Shown in pieces: positions 33,560-43,439 of a DNA stretch of 64,000 nucleotides. Position numbers and translations under genes: made by a program. The stretch is taken from positions 4,918,297-4,982,296 of the forward strand of contig JAJHZJ010000061.1 of the NCBI GenBank assembly GCA_023548195.1, in the 5' to 3' direction. The notes under the pieces were generated by a model. The model did no database searches. It worked only from the letters and a program-made list of their open reading frames with translations, and had not been told where the DNA came from. This DNA comes from Bettongia penicillata ogilbyi. Lineage: Eukaryota > Chordata > Mammalia > Diprotodontia > Potoroidae. Every line of letters begins with the position of its first letter. The stretch's first letter is position 1.

Positions 33560-34140
33560 TAATATGATGGCATCTGGGGAGCCTGCTCAGATTTCAGTAG
33601 GTGGGCAAGAGAGGTATCTCTCTTGTGATTCTAAAAGACCATGCAAATTGGTCAAAAATGACAATATATATTTTAATAGGGATAAAGGGGAGATGTACAT
33701 ATCTACAATGTCTGTCCAAGAAATATGTACTGATGGGTCAGCCATCCATTTAATTGAATATCATGGTCTGTACAATGGATCTCATTTAGGATATTCTGTA
33801 GCATTCTAGGCTTGATGCAGTTGGCATAATGTCATCTACTAATAGGAGAATGTAGTGGACTTCACCAACTGCAGGGAATCCCTTTTTGATTCCCTAACCC
33901 TGGATATCCTTGATGAGGGTGACAAAGATTTTTGGTGAGTTGAGTGTATGGCTCTCTGTTTTATGCCTCCCTTAATATTTTAGTAGTCAGAGGGTTATCT
34001 TGAAACTAGATTAGCACTATGTACCTTTCAAGGAATTATGTATAATTTTGACATGTGCATGATGGAGGAGAACCTTAAGAGGGCATTTTGCTCTACTGAA
34101 TCAAAATCTCTTTTTATAGTCAATTGACAGTAAGTAGAGT
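33560..34140 (-). pseudogene. RTE-clade LINE reverse-transcriptase remnant, antisense
   Basis: Read on the minus strand, this is a broken reverse-transcriptase domain. Near 34128 it gives I-D-Y-K-K-R, then F-D-S-V-E-Q-N-A-L-L after a one-base shift, the motif A region of RTE-type enzymes. Further on, G-I-K-Q and I-F-V-T-L-I-K-D-I match the 'GDTLSPK' neighbourhood. Near 33840 V-D-D-I is a decayed catalytic box, and Y-I-F-L-G-Q-T-L follows near 33740. Several stops and frameshifts make it inactive. RTE enzymes are thought to mobilise SINEs with RTE-like tails, which abound here. The 81-codon plus-strand frame in it is a shadow. Confidence 0.75.
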
Positions 34141-34144
34141 AGGG

Positions 34145-34625
34145 CAGACACTGCAGAGAAACAATGCACTGTGTCTAGAATTCAACAGGAGCACATTAAT
34201 CTGGCTTACATTTAGAAATTATACTGGGCTTTTAATGACTCCAAACTTCTCCTTGAAACTAAGACCCTCTTCTAACTGTAAACCTATGCCTGGGGTGTTC
34301 TGTGTGCTACTAGATATGCAGAGGGAGACATGATTCTGGATTAATAGAATTTTCAGTGTGACTCTGCTGCCTGCCTATACAAAGGACTGACAGAGTTAGT
34401 GCCAAAGCTTTTGGGATAGAGACATACAAGGTTCCAGAAATTCCTCAGAAGAGACATTTGGAATAAGAAGCAATAGACATGTAGGGGAAGCTGGATCCTC
34501 AATATGTCCCTGATTTGCTAGCTTGCCTCCATAGAGACTGCTAGAATGAACCTCCTTACCTGAGATCCTGAGATACCTCTCTTCGTTTGAGCTCCCACCT
34601 GAAGAATTCATTCACTCTTTTATTT
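34145..34625. other. Unique sequence, nothing recognised
   Basis: No repeat or gene signal was seen. Short frames on both strands have no motif. Confidence 0.35.
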
Positions 34626-34628
34626 TCT

Positions 34629-34629
<1 letters not shown>

Positions 34630-34663
<34 letters not shown>
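34630..34663. repeat. (TG)n microsatellite at SINE tail
   Basis: (TG)17 directly adjoins the SINE below and corresponds to the (CA)n tail of that SINE read on the minus strand. Confidence 0.95.
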
Positions 34664-34666
<3 letters not shown>

Positions 34667-34951
34667 TCCTTCATTGCCAAAGAAGACCATGCCATCAGAG
34701 AAATGATGACATGACTTGTACTTGACTTTGTTTTGAGTGAGGGAGGGCTGTGCAGGTCATCAACCTCACTTCTCCTCCAGAGCCATCTGAATCCAGTGAC
34801 CGGAGATGACCCAGGATGAGGCAATTGGGATTAAGTGACTTGCCCAAGGTCACACAGCTAGTGAGTGTCAAGTGTCTGAGATGAGATTTGAACTCAGGTC
34901 CTTCTGACTCCTGCACTGGTGCTCTATCCCCTGCACCACCTAGCTGCCCAC
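34664..34951 (-). mobile_element. (CA)n-tailed marsupial SINE, full length, antisense
   Basis: The body is 'gccaaagaagaccatgccat', 'gtgagggagggctgtgcagg' and 'ccatctgaatccagtgaccg'. It is joined to a tRNA/CORE part, 'gcccaaggtcacacagctag', and the head 'caccacctagctgccc'. It proves that the truncated body at 30985 belongs to a tRNA-headed SINE. The 120-codon minus-strand frame overlapping it is a repeat translation. Confidence 0.88.
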
Positions 34952-34999
34952 TAGTATATTCTAATCTCGATTGCATAATATATAGAGATAGAGTGAACC

Positions 35000-35388
35000 T
35001 CAAAGGAGTCAAGTTATTAGTGATCACTTCAGAGGTAGGATCTGAGGTGAGTGGCAATGGGGAACTAGTAGTGTATAGTTAGATCCCCATTCAGGAAAAG
35101 TGATGAAGAGGAGGCATGAAAGAAGGTGTAGCTAACACTGGAAAGAATGGCCAAGGTTGTAGCATCTTCTAGGGGTCCAGATCTAAAATATTGATTTTAT
35201 ATTTCATATATTTATGTAACCTACGTAAAATATTGATTTTTCTAGTGTTTAACAAACCTTCATAAATGATATTTTGTTATTTGATTGCACAGTCTCCTTT
35301 ATTGATTCTTGGCTTGTCTTACAGCAATGCACTAATGTAAATACTTGGAAAGAAAACTGCAAAAGGAGAATATTGCCTCTAAATAATG
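35000..35388. other. Unique sequence, nothing recognised
   Basis: AT-rich. 'taaaatattgattttatatt' and 'gtaaaatattgatttttcta' form a small direct repeat at 35186 and 35225. Nothing else was seen. Confidence 0.35.
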
Positions 35389-35389
35389 A

Positions 35390-35795
35390 CAGCAGACACT
35401 GTGGTGTAGAGGATAAGTTATTGGCCTTGGAGTCTAAAAGACCAGGACTGAGGTCTTGAATCTGACAGATGTTAAATATATGAACATAGGCAAGTCACTC
35501 AACCTTTCCATGCTTCAGGCAATTTCATTGAGACAGAGATTCTTCATGCTTTTTGTATAATTAACTCCTTTGGCATTCTTGTGCAGACTATGGGCTTCTT
35601 ATAATAATCTTATAATCTATAATCATCTTATAATAATGCATAAAATTAAATATATGAGATTACAAAGGAAACCAATTATATTGAAAGGAAGACATTTTTT
35701 CCCACCCAAATTCCTGGATCCCCTAAAATCTATCCATGGTCCCCTTAAGGATGGAAGTTCCCTATGCTGATGAAATCACAGGTCCAGACAATGTT
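35390..35795 (+). mobile_element. SINE with 'gatgaaatcac' tail, sense, split by hAT-like element
   Basis: The head and CORE are at 35390-35535 ('ggtgtagaggataagttatt', 'ataggcaagtcactcaacct'). The terminal block 'tgctgatgaaatcacaggtc' follows at about 35765-35790. Its relatives are at 37845, 41338, 62022 and 62425. Confidence 0.65.
35536..35756 (-). mobile_element. hAT-like DNA transposon remnant, reverse orientation
   Basis: It starts 'cagagattcttcatgctttt' and contains 'gattacaaaggaaaccaatt', the reverse complement of the block shared by the copies at 19083, 37115 and 55593. It lies inside a SINE. Confidence 0.65.
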
Positions 35796-35799
35796 CTCT

Positions 35800-36490
35800 T
35801 CCTGACTCCCAAAATCCAATCTTCACTGCCGTCTTTGCACCAGAGCTGAGTTTGCCAATTGAAGGATGTTCCAGGGTTAATTTATCTTACAGGTTATACA
35901 TTCAACAGAAGGATACAGCTACCTAAGGCTTGAAGAAAATTAGTCAACTAGCCCTTTACCCTTGAAACATCTGCCTGTTGTGTGGAATTAGCTGTCTACA
36001 TCTACCACTGATGAAAAGCCTCTGTTAAGAAACAAAATTTATAAAGGACAATGGCGACATACAAAATGATGACTGGTGAAGAGAATGACTAAAAACATTG
36101 GTGGGTGTTTTTTGTCTGGCAAATGAAAAAAGGACTGCATGTCATTTTCATTGGTCACTGAAAAAGGCATTGCCAAATTCCTGCCCATATATGGTATTCC
36201 AAGTGCCTTCGTTTTCAAAGAAAATGGTATTTCTGTAGGAGTCCTAGGAGAAACTGTGCCTGACAAGTGAGTGACTTGATGGGAAATAACACGTGATTTG
36301 AGAGCCATGACCCCCTGCAACATTTTTCTCCTTTTCCTAATGAAAAAGTCAGATTGGGACTTTATCAACATACTCAACAGCCAAAATCTATCCTGTTCTG
36401 AAGCCACATGTAGCACTGGCTTTTGTTTAACACAGGGTACTTCCGTGCCACAAAGGCACTGACAGATTGGAGGGACTTCTGAAAAGACCA
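35800..36490. other. Unique sequence with a long chance frame
   Basis: No repeat was recognised. The minus strand has a 153-codon frame (36039-36500), and part of the plus strand is open too. No domain, signal peptide or codon bias points to a gene. Confidence 0.35.
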
Positions 36491-36494
36491 ACCC

Positions 36495-36790
36495 AGACAA
36501 ATGAAGGGAATGGAGCAGAGTGATTTATGGGAAAAGATTAAAGGAACTAACTATGTGTGGTTTGGTTAAGTGACAGCTAATGGAAGACATGCGTCTAAAA
36601 ATATTTGAAGGATGTAAATTCCAAAGAAGGTGAAGAATTATTTTACACAGTACAGTAAGAGATATTGCTAGAGGTAATGGGATAAAATTAGAGGAGGAAG
36701 GGAGAACTATCCTGCTAATAAAATTTCACTAATGAAGTAACATTTTCCCATATGTTTAAAACTAGACAAGTCTGAGCACTAGAAATAAAA
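36495..36790 (+). mobile_element. L3/CR1 LINE fragment, sense
   Basis: 'gagcagagtgatttatggga', 'aaaaatatttgaaggatgta' and 'gaagaattattttacacagt' match the C-terminal end of CR1-type ORF2 (host-gene-free LINE sequence). It is diverged. Confidence 0.65.
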
Positions 36791-36799
36791 CTTGGCCTA

Positions 36800-37112
36800 T
36801 TTCTTCCGGAGAAGGAATTTAATGGTTCCCACTGTTTCCACCCTCTTTAACTAAGAAGCCACAATTCTCTTTGATCCAAAGCTATGCAAGTGTTCCCAAC
36901 CTGCATTAACTTGGGACAGACACATTTTTACCAACTAAACATCCACTTTTGAAGGTATTCCTTTTGGCTGTGTTCAAGAAGAAATGAACTTTGAGTAATT
37001 TTGGCTCTAATGTCCCTAATGAGCAGGGAAATTGATCTGTTTCTCCAGTCACACAAATCACATAACCTCAGATAATACCACTAGAACTGTTTCATTTCAT
37101 TTATCTTAAAAA
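36800..37112. other. Unique sequence, nothing recognised
   Basis: No repeat was seen in about 310 bases. Confidence 0.35.
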
Positions 37113-37114
37113 CA

Positions 37115-37305
37115 GGAATTTTTTTATCCTGAAGTCTGTGAACTCAATTAAAAAAAAAAATTTGATAACTGTATTTCAGTAATAATTGGTTTCCTTTGTA
37201 GTCCAGTGCAATTTATGTTATACATTTAAGATATTATTTTGCAAAGGGATCCATAGGCCTCATCAGACTGCCAAAGAGACTCACAACACAGAAAAGTTCA
37301 GGAAA
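37115..37305 (+). mobile_element. hAT-like DNA transposon remnant
   Basis: 'gataactgtatttcagtaat', 'aattggtttcctttgtagtc' and 'gggatccataggcctcatca' align with the other copies. The inverted ends are eroded. Confidence 0.65.
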
Positions 37306-37521
37306 TGTCACTCACCCTTGGATATGTAAAGCCACAAGTTTTATAATACAGTGAAAAATATGGTTTTGTATTTTATCCGTGAAATATGAGTTAGAAAGAC
37401 TTGAGTTTTCTTATCCAGTTTACTTCTACAGTAGCCATAACATGTGAGAATAAGCTCTAGGAACACAAATATGGGGATTAAGATCTAAAGATATAAATAT
37501 GTAAATGGATGCTATGCAGTG

Positions 37522-37758
37522 GGAAGCTGTGTAATACAGCGAGGTGAGCACTGGATTTTATCTGGAAGAACTGGGCTCAAGGCCCAGTTCTGTTGCACAC
37601 TAGCTGAGTGAGTTAAGCAAGTCCCATCACCTTTGTGGTGATTTCTTCACATATGAAATGGTGATCCTAATAATCCACCTCACTGGCTTGTTGTAAAGAA
37701 AGTGCTTTTAAATGGTAAAGTGGTACAAAAATTTGAATTAATATTTTTATGTTATCGT
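37522..37758 (+). mobile_element. MIR SINE, sense
   Basis: 'agcgaggtgagcactggatt', 'cactagctgagtgagttaag' and 'gttgtaaagaaagtgctttt' give head, CORE and 3' end. Confidence 0.72.
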
Positions 37759-37844
37759 GCTATTCCACTAATGCAGAAGACAATGCCACAGCATAAGGAC
37801 CTGATTTCCTGGGTCATTTCAAATTGAAAATATTTGTTAGCTAT

Positions 37845-38075
37845 AGAAAGAAACAGTGTGGTGAAGTAGACAGAGGCCTGGTCTCAGAGTCAGGAAGACC
37901 TGCGTTTAAGCTCTGCTATCTGAAACATACTCTGTGTGTGAACCCAGGTAACTTGGTTAGCCTCTCAGGGCTCCTTACAACTCCTAAGACTATACATTAC
38001 AGGTGAATTGTTCATCTGTTTTAGGGGAGAGATTTTCCACTCTAGGAATTCTTCACACTGATGAAATCCTAAGAG
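37845..38075 (+). mobile_element. SINE with 'gatgaaatc' tail, sense
   Basis: 'ctcagagtcaggaagacctg', 'tagcctctcagggctcctta' and 'cacactgatgaaatcctaag' place it with the family at 41338, 62022 and 62425. Confidence 0.65.
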
Positions 38076-38079
38076 TACA

Positions 38080-38238
38080 GATAGATACAAATCTATAAAG
38101 GACGTTAGAAGATATCAAGCCCAACCCACCCACTTTACAAATGAGGAAACTGAGTCTGAGAGCAGAGCAAGTGTCAAAGGCAAAATATGAATTCATATCT
38201 TCTTGACTCCACTTCAAAGGTTTACTATTCCACCAAAA
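38080..38238 (-). mobile_element. MIR3-like SINE, antisense
   Basis: 'ctttacaaatgaggaaactg' and 'tgaattcatatcttcttgac' mark the antisense CORE and head. Confidence 0.7.
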
Positions 38239-38299
38239 CAAACAATAGCAAGTAGCATTGGCTTTTACTAGGAGAAATTTAAAGTCTTGCGAAATCCTG

Positions 38300-38430
38300 T
38301 GAGACTAATATGTCTGAAGTGAAAGCAAGGTTTGTGTAAGGAGGTAATAAGAAATAAGATATAAGATATAAGAAATAAGCAGAGACCAAAGTGTGGAAAG
38401 TTTTGAGTGCTAGGCCAGGCAATGGGGCTC
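38300..38430 (-). mobile_element. Probable L2 ORF2 fragment, antisense
   Basis: 'gaaagttttgagtgctaggc' and 'caggcaatggggctctgc' resemble antisense L2 near the ORF2 end. A small 'agatata' repeat lies inside. Confidence 0.4.
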
Positions 38431-38439
38431 TGCTTTGCC

Positions 38440-38990
38440 TCCTTCAAGTCCAGATACCCACAAACTAAAATTGTAGTATGATTTCAAGAGCATATCAACC
38501 CAAATCAACCCGGTAGGCAACCCAGTGAGCCAAAACCAGTGGATATGCTCCACTCACAATCTAATGGCTCTTCAATGCACTGACATTTTCCACCATGAAA
38601 TTACATGTTACTCAGCAGCCTCAGCCAGAACACAAATAACCACCGTCCTCACCTCCATTCCCGCCTCCCCCCATTATGAAAGTAGACTTCTAGTTAATAG
38701 CAAGGGGAAGTTAGGTGACATTTGTCCCAAAGTTGTATTGTATATTATGGGTTGTTTTCATAGTCACACTATTTGACTGTGTTTTTATTTTAAGAATATT
38801 TTATTGATGTGCATGTATGGCTCTTAAGGTTGAAACATTTTTTTTTCTGTTTAGAAAATGACCATTCCAATTTCCTTTCCCTGGACCCAGACAAGAAATA
38901 TGATGATACCATAAACAGTCACCACAGCAGCTGACCACATAACTTCCTGCTCCAAGGAGTGTTGTGGAATCTTCTTCTCTGAAGGGTTTT
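38440..38990. other. Unique sequence, nothing recognised
   Basis: No repeat or coding signal was seen. The 83-codon plus-strand frame has no motif. Confidence 0.35.
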
Positions 38991-38993
38991 GTC

Positions 38994-39045
38994 ATGTGCG
39001 TGCGTGCGTGCGTGCATGTGTGTGTGTGTGTGCGTGTGCATGCTT
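38994..39045. repeat. (TGCG)n(TG)n alternating purine-pyrimidine tract
   Basis: 'tgtgcgtgcgtgcgtgcgtg' followed by (TG)n and 'tgcgtgtgcatgc'. It holds six CpGs in an otherwise CpG-poor region. Such tracts can adopt Z-DNA. Confidence 0.93.
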
Positions 39046-39217
39046 TTAAATAGGAGAGATTTTCAATTGCCTGGGAATAGTGGTTTTGTAGACTAGCCTG
39101 GAGGCAAAGGGATGAATTGGATAACCTCCAAGATATGGATCTGGAATCTTATAGGAGGGAGGGAGGTATTAAAATCCAGACTCAGAAATTGACTACCTCT
39201 ATAACCTTGGACAGATC

Positions 39218-39610
39218 AGTTCATCAATTTATTAAGTGCCTATTATGACAGAGGTTCTCTATGTTGTTGTTTAGTCATTTCTGACTCTTCACGACCCCAT
39301 TTTCAGTTTTCTTGTCAATGATACTGGAGTGGTTTGCCATTTCCTTCTCTAGTTCATTTTACAGATGAGGAAACTGAGGCAAACAGGGTTAAGTGGCTTC
39401 CCCAGGGTCACACAGCTAATAAGAATCTGCGGCCTCATTTCAACATATAAAGGTGAGTCTACCTGATTCCAAGCCCACATACCTGCCCCCAAGGTTCTAG
39501 GAGTAAAAGATAAATCATGATACCATCTCTGAGTTCCAAGAGTTCGCTGAATGAGGAGAGATGCATGGATACGTACGCTACAAGTTAAGGTGTGGCACAG
39601 AGCAGAGTGC
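39218..39610 (-). mobile_element. L2 3' end, antisense, split by SINE
   Basis: 'aatttattaagtgcctatta' before and 'ttctaggagtaaaagataaa', 'ctctgagttccaagagttcg' after the SINE make one antisense L2 terminus. Confidence 0.65.
39259..39491 (-). mobile_element. RTE-tailed SINE, antisense, with TSD
   Basis: 'ctgactcttcacgaccccat', 'ctggagtggtttgccatttc', 'ccagggtcacacagctaata'. 'aggttct' is present at 39252-39258 and 39492-39498. The head is reduced. Confidence 0.88.
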
Positions 39611-39709
39611 TTTCCAGTCCATAACAGTATGCGGCTGATATATGTAATTTAACACATTTAATCTATTTAAGATGTTTATTTTAATACATACTTGTTGACT
39701 GATGACAGC

Positions 39710-39885
39710 TGGATGCAATGGAAAGGCCTTTGGATTAGGAGTCAGAGGAGTTGGATCCAAATCCCAGAGTTGTGGAACTTTGGGCAAATCATTTAACCTC
39801 TCCAGGCTTCCTTTCCCTTATCTATAAAATAAGAAAGAGGGATTAGATGCTTTCTAGTGCTTAAACTATGATCTTCTGATTCTAA
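39710..39885 (+). mobile_element. MIR3-like SINE, sense
   Basis: 'caatggaaaggcctttggat', 'gatccaaatcccagagttgt' and 'gattagatgctttctagtgc' define head, CORE and tail. Confidence 0.75.
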
Positions 39886-39889
39886 GATT

Positions 39890-40130
39890 GATGCCATGGA
39901 TAGAGAGTGGACCTGTAGTCAAGAAGACCTGAATTCAAATCCTGACTCAAATACTTACCAGCTGTGTGACCCTAAGCAAATCACTTAACATCTGTGTCTC
40001 AGTTTCCTCATCTGTAACATGGGAATAAAAATGATGCCTACACCTCATAAGATTATCATGAGGATCAAATAAGTTAACATACATAAAACATTTTACAAAC
40101 TTATATAAATGGTAGTTATTATTATTTCTG
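39890..40130 (+). mobile_element. MIR SINE, sense, full length
   Basis: One of the best MIR copies: 'ccatggatagagagtggacc', 'gctgtgtgaccctaagcaaa', 'cagtttcctcatctgtaaca', 'attttacaaacttatataaa'. Confidence 0.85.
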
Positions 40131-40224
40131 TGGATCTATCATCTATGTGGGTACTTCCTCCAACTACCCATCAGTTCCTGTCCATCTTGCATGCCTTGGG
40201 AAATTATATAGTCATCTAGGAAAT

Positions 40225-40550
40225 TCTGGTAAGGAAGGGAATATTTTTAGGTGATGTAGAAAAACAGGAGAGTTTTCACAAGGAGGTATCACTTACACTG
40301 AGAGCTTAAAGGAAGTCAAGGATTATGTGGAATAGAGATAAAGAAAGGGAGCGCATTCTAGACATGGAGGAGAGCCTGTGTATATGCACAGAGACAGAAG
40401 GCAGCAGGTGGTGGCCCTCCAGTTAGATTGAAAATGAGTCTTTTCAGGAGTATAGTGATTAATAAGGCCAGAAAGGGAGATTGGAGTTTAAATGCCAGCC
40501 CAAGGCATTGGCATTTCATTTTAGAGGCAATCAAGAGCCAACGAAGGAGA
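40225..40550 (-). mobile_element. L2 ORF2 C-terminal region, antisense
   Basis: 'gcttaaaggaagtcaaggat', 'gggagcgcattctagacatg' and 'ttagaggcaatcaagagcca' are in the antisense L2 order. The 72-codon plus-strand frame is a shadow. Confidence 0.7.
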
Positions 40551-40554
40551 AACC

Positions 40555-40668
40555 ACTCACCTTTCTGGGTTTCGGTTTCCTCCTATGTAAAATGGGAGGG
40601 TTGCAAGTGCATGAGCTATAAGGTCCTTTCCTCTTTGGGCTCCTAGGATTTGGCTTCCCAGGCCCAAT
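40555..40668 (+). mobile_element. MIR3 3' part, sense
   Basis: 'ttcggtttcctcctatgtaa' and 'aatgggagggttgcaagtgc' represent CORE and tail only. Confidence 0.55.
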
Positions 40669-40827
40669 GATTCTCTTTATTTGTTTCCGTGTCCTTGCAA
40701 TAAACCGCTGAATTCAGCAGTAGTGAGCTGCATTATAATATTGACAATCCTGGACAGCTGGATGTATTTTTGCCTTTCTGAGGAAGCCAAATATTTTCAT
40801 CTTTAAAGCCATTTCACTTTTTGTTTT

Positions 40828-40830
<3 letters not shown>

Positions 40831-40905
<75 letters not shown>

Positions 40906-40918
40906 TTTCTCTCTCGGT

Positions 40919-40956
<38 letters not shown>

Positions 40957-40996
40957 GTTTCTCTCACTCACACACACACACACACACACACACACT
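40831..40996. repeat. Compound (TC)n-(CA)n microsatellite
   Basis: About 135 bases of TC units with few interruptions, then about 27 bases of CA. It causes the 175-codon minus-strand and 62-codon plus-strand low-complexity frames. Confidence 0.97.
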
Positions 40997-41097
40997 CTCC
41001 CCCTTCTAGGGGTCCACAGAGCAAGTCTTATTAAGGAAATAGTTTTAGAATTTGGGGTTTGACATGTTGCTCTTCTTGGCGTATATTTGTATGTGTG

Positions 41098-41165
41098 CAC
41101 TTTTATCTTTATGTATATATCTTTATATATATATGTATATATGTATACATATATATGCATGTCTT
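41098..41165. repeat. AT-rich alternating tract
   Basis: TATA/TGTATA units over about 65 bases. Confidence 0.85.
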
Positions 41166-41337
41166 TATCTGTAATCTGAAGCTGTCTCCAGAGACAGTTA
41201 AGTTTCTTATTCACCTCATACTGCTTCTGATACCTGAGCATTATAAAATATATTTATATATAGTGTAATGTGTATTAAATAGGAATTATTTATTAATGCT
41301 GCATAATAATATTCATAATATATATTTTTTTACTGCT

Positions 41338-41540
41338 CAGAGGCAGTGTGTCTAGGTGAACACAGAGCCAGAAAGATACAGACTCAGGTCTCACCTCTGA
41401 CATACAGTGGAACTTCTCAGTGTTCTAGGAAGCTCTCAAAGCCTCTCAATTGCAGAGAAGGTGCCAACTTTCATAACCTCTCATTAGTTGAATGTCCTCA
41501 CCAGGGAGATTCTTACCCCAGTGAAATCACGTGTCCAGCA
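41338..41540 (+). mobile_element. SINE with 'gtgaaatcac' tail, sense
   Basis: 'gcagtgtgtctaggtgaaca', 'ctcaggtctcacctctgaca', 'aattgcagagaaggtgccaa' and 'accccagtgaaatcacgtgt' run the whole family length. Confidence 0.7.
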
Positions 41541-41599
41541 CTTATCCTTATCAAGGTATCATTAGCCATTGCTTTCGTATAGCACCTGTCCCAATGAAA

Positions 41600-42100
41600 A
41601 AAGATTAAGTGCTATAAGAAATGATGAGCAAATAAGTTTCCAAAAAACATGGAAAGACAACATAAACTGATGCAAAGTAAAGAGAGCAGTACCAGGAGAA
41701 CATTGCACACAGAAACAGCAACACTGCACAATGATCGACTCTGAATGACTTAACTAGTCTCAGAAATACAGAGATTCAAGGCAATTCCAAAGGACACATG
41801 ATAAAAAATGCTGTCCACATTCGGAGAAAGAACTGACGGAATCTGAATGCAGATTGAAGCAAAATATTTTCACTTTATTTTTCTCATTGTTTTCCCTTTT
41901 TGTCTATTTCTTCTTTCACGACATGACTAACATAGAAATATGTTTTACATGATTGCACATATATAACCAATATCAAATTCCTTATCATCTTAGGGAGAGG
42001 GGAAATAAAGGAGGGAGGAAAACAATTTGGAACTCAAAATTTAAAAAATGAATATTAAAATTTTTCCTTACATGTAACTGGAAAAAATAAAATGCCATTA
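41600..42100 (+). repeat. Unassigned A-tailed retroelement 3' end, copy 2 (longer)
   Basis: This extends copy 1 (4374-4650) about 200 bases upstream: 'gcagtaccaggagaacattg', 'cagaaacagcaacactgcac', 'gactctgaatgacttaacta'. The 3' half matches copy 1, and an A-rich ATAAAAT tail ends it. I remember similar sequence in marsupial genomes but cannot name it. Confidence 0.65.
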
Positions 42101-42119
42101 AAAAAAAAGATTGTGTGAT

Positions 42120-42735
42120 TTATCCAGGAAGACATCCTATCCACCAATCTCTGACTCTATTTTAAATCTCTCCAGAGACTTAATTAGCTTCAAATTGATC
42201 GTCTCCTAGACCAGACATCACACAGACATCAACAATTGCTTGCTGAAGGACTCCAGATATCCACTGTGGAGTTCAGTTCTATAGTTTTACTGGAGGTGGT
42301 GACAATACCCAGTGGGTCCTTTCAAACTTTGAAGTTTACCTCTTTGGTTATACCATTCAACAAGCTCTTGTAGAAAATCCTAACTAGTATAACACCAACT
42401 AGTTATCTTTCTGAACATCTGGAGGTCCTAGTCAAACAATTAGGAGATTATGGCCTTGGTGGGATATTTCCATTTGCCAATTTGAATATGTGAATGTTAC
42501 AAGCTACAACAATCCAATTTATATTTGTATGATAAATGTTTATATTTATATATATATATATAATATGTATATGATAAATGTTCAGTGTATCACAGATCCA
42601 GTTAGTTTACCTGCCCAGCACAGAAAGTAAGTTTTGCCTCTTTTTGGAACTATGATTTAATAAATATAAGGAACTCTTCATGTGTAAAGTCCCTTCACCA
42701 AGGCATATTGGTGTATATTCCTCTATAAATTATAC
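42120..42735. other. Unique sequence with a short AT tract
   Basis: Nothing was recognised except AT-rich 42535-42580, where 'atgataaatgtt' is duplicated around a TA run. Confidence 0.4.
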
Positions 42736-42858
42736 TTAAGAGTTGCCTGAAGTACTGAGAGGTTTAGTGACTTGCCCCGTGACACAGCTAGTATATATCA
42801 GAGGCAGTACTTGACCCCAGAGGACCAACGTTGGTCCTCTCTCTGCTACGAAGTGTCA
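42735..42858 (-). mobile_element. MIR fragment, antisense
   Basis: 'gaggtttagtgacttgcccc' and 'gtgacacagctagtatatat' mark an antisense CORE. A perfect palindrome interrupts its head side. Confidence 0.65.
42819..42840. other. Perfect 22-base palindrome
   Basis: Eleven base pairs are centred at 42829/42830, with the core 'ggaccaacgttggtcc'. No function is known. It lies within a decayed MIR copy. Confidence 0.95.
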
Positions 42859-43033
42859 TATCAAATAGGGTACTGGACTTGAAGTCAGGAAGACCTGAAT
42901 TGAAATATGCCTTAGGTATTTGCAATTATGTGACTCTGGGTCAATTACCTAACCTCTCTCAGCCTGTTTCTTCATCTATCAATTGATGATAATAGTATCT
43001 ACCTCACACATTTGTGACAAGATTCAAATAAGG

Positions 43034-43060
43034 TGTGTGTGTGTGTGTGTGTGTGTGTGT
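43034..43060. repeat. (GT)n microsatellite
   Basis: About 13 GT units between the two parts of the host MIR. Confidence 0.95.
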
Positions 43061-43066
43061 ACACAT

Positions 43067-43320
43067 ATGTTGTTAAATTGTTTCAGTTGCGTCTACTTCT
43101 CCATGACCCCATTTGGGATCTTCTAGGCAAAGATACTGGAGTGGTTTGCCATTCCCTTCTCCAGCTCATTTTACAGTTGAGGAGCTGAGGCAAACTAGAT
43201 TAAGTGACTTGCTCAGGATCACATAGCTACAAAGTATCAGAGGGCAGATCTGAACTCAGGAAGATGAGTCTTCTTGATTCCAGGCCCTGCACATTACCGA
43301 CTGTGCTGCCTACTTGCCCA
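43067..43320 (-). mobile_element. RTE-tailed SINE, antisense
   Basis: 'gttgttaaattgtttcagtt', 'aaagatactggagtggtttg', 'aggatcacatagctacaaag', with the head near 'tgctgcctacttgccc'. Confidence 0.87.
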
Positions 43321-43439
43321 TATTCATATACACATACATAAATATATATCACTTTGCGAATCTTAAAGTGCTATGTAAATGTTAGCTTATTATTTTTTTA
43401 TTTTTATTATTTTAATTCCATTCTTCCTTACTAGAATAA

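Larger units (their letters stand above)
42858..43400 (+). mobile_element. MIR SINE, sense, split by RTE-tailed SINE
   Basis: The head and CORE are at 42858-43035 ('gacttgaagtcaggaagacc', 'ttcttcatctatcaattgat'). The 3' end is at 43350-43400 ('cttaaagtgctatgtaaatg'). The break occurs next to a (TG)n tract. Confidence 0.75.

Noticed and set aside
34695..35057. 120-codon minus-strand frame
   Set aside because: It translates the (CA)n-tailed SINE and its flank.
36039..36500. 153-codon minus-strand frame in unique sequence, with a partly open opposite strand
   Set aside because: No domain, signal peptide or splice context was recognised. One or two such frames are expected by chance in six frames of 64 kb AT-rich DNA. 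It deserves only a routine protein search.
40714..41241. 175-codon minus-strand frame, the longest in the window
   Set aside because: Most of it is Arg/Glu and Val/Cys runs encoded by the (TC)n(CA)n microsatellite and AT repeats. It has no coding features.
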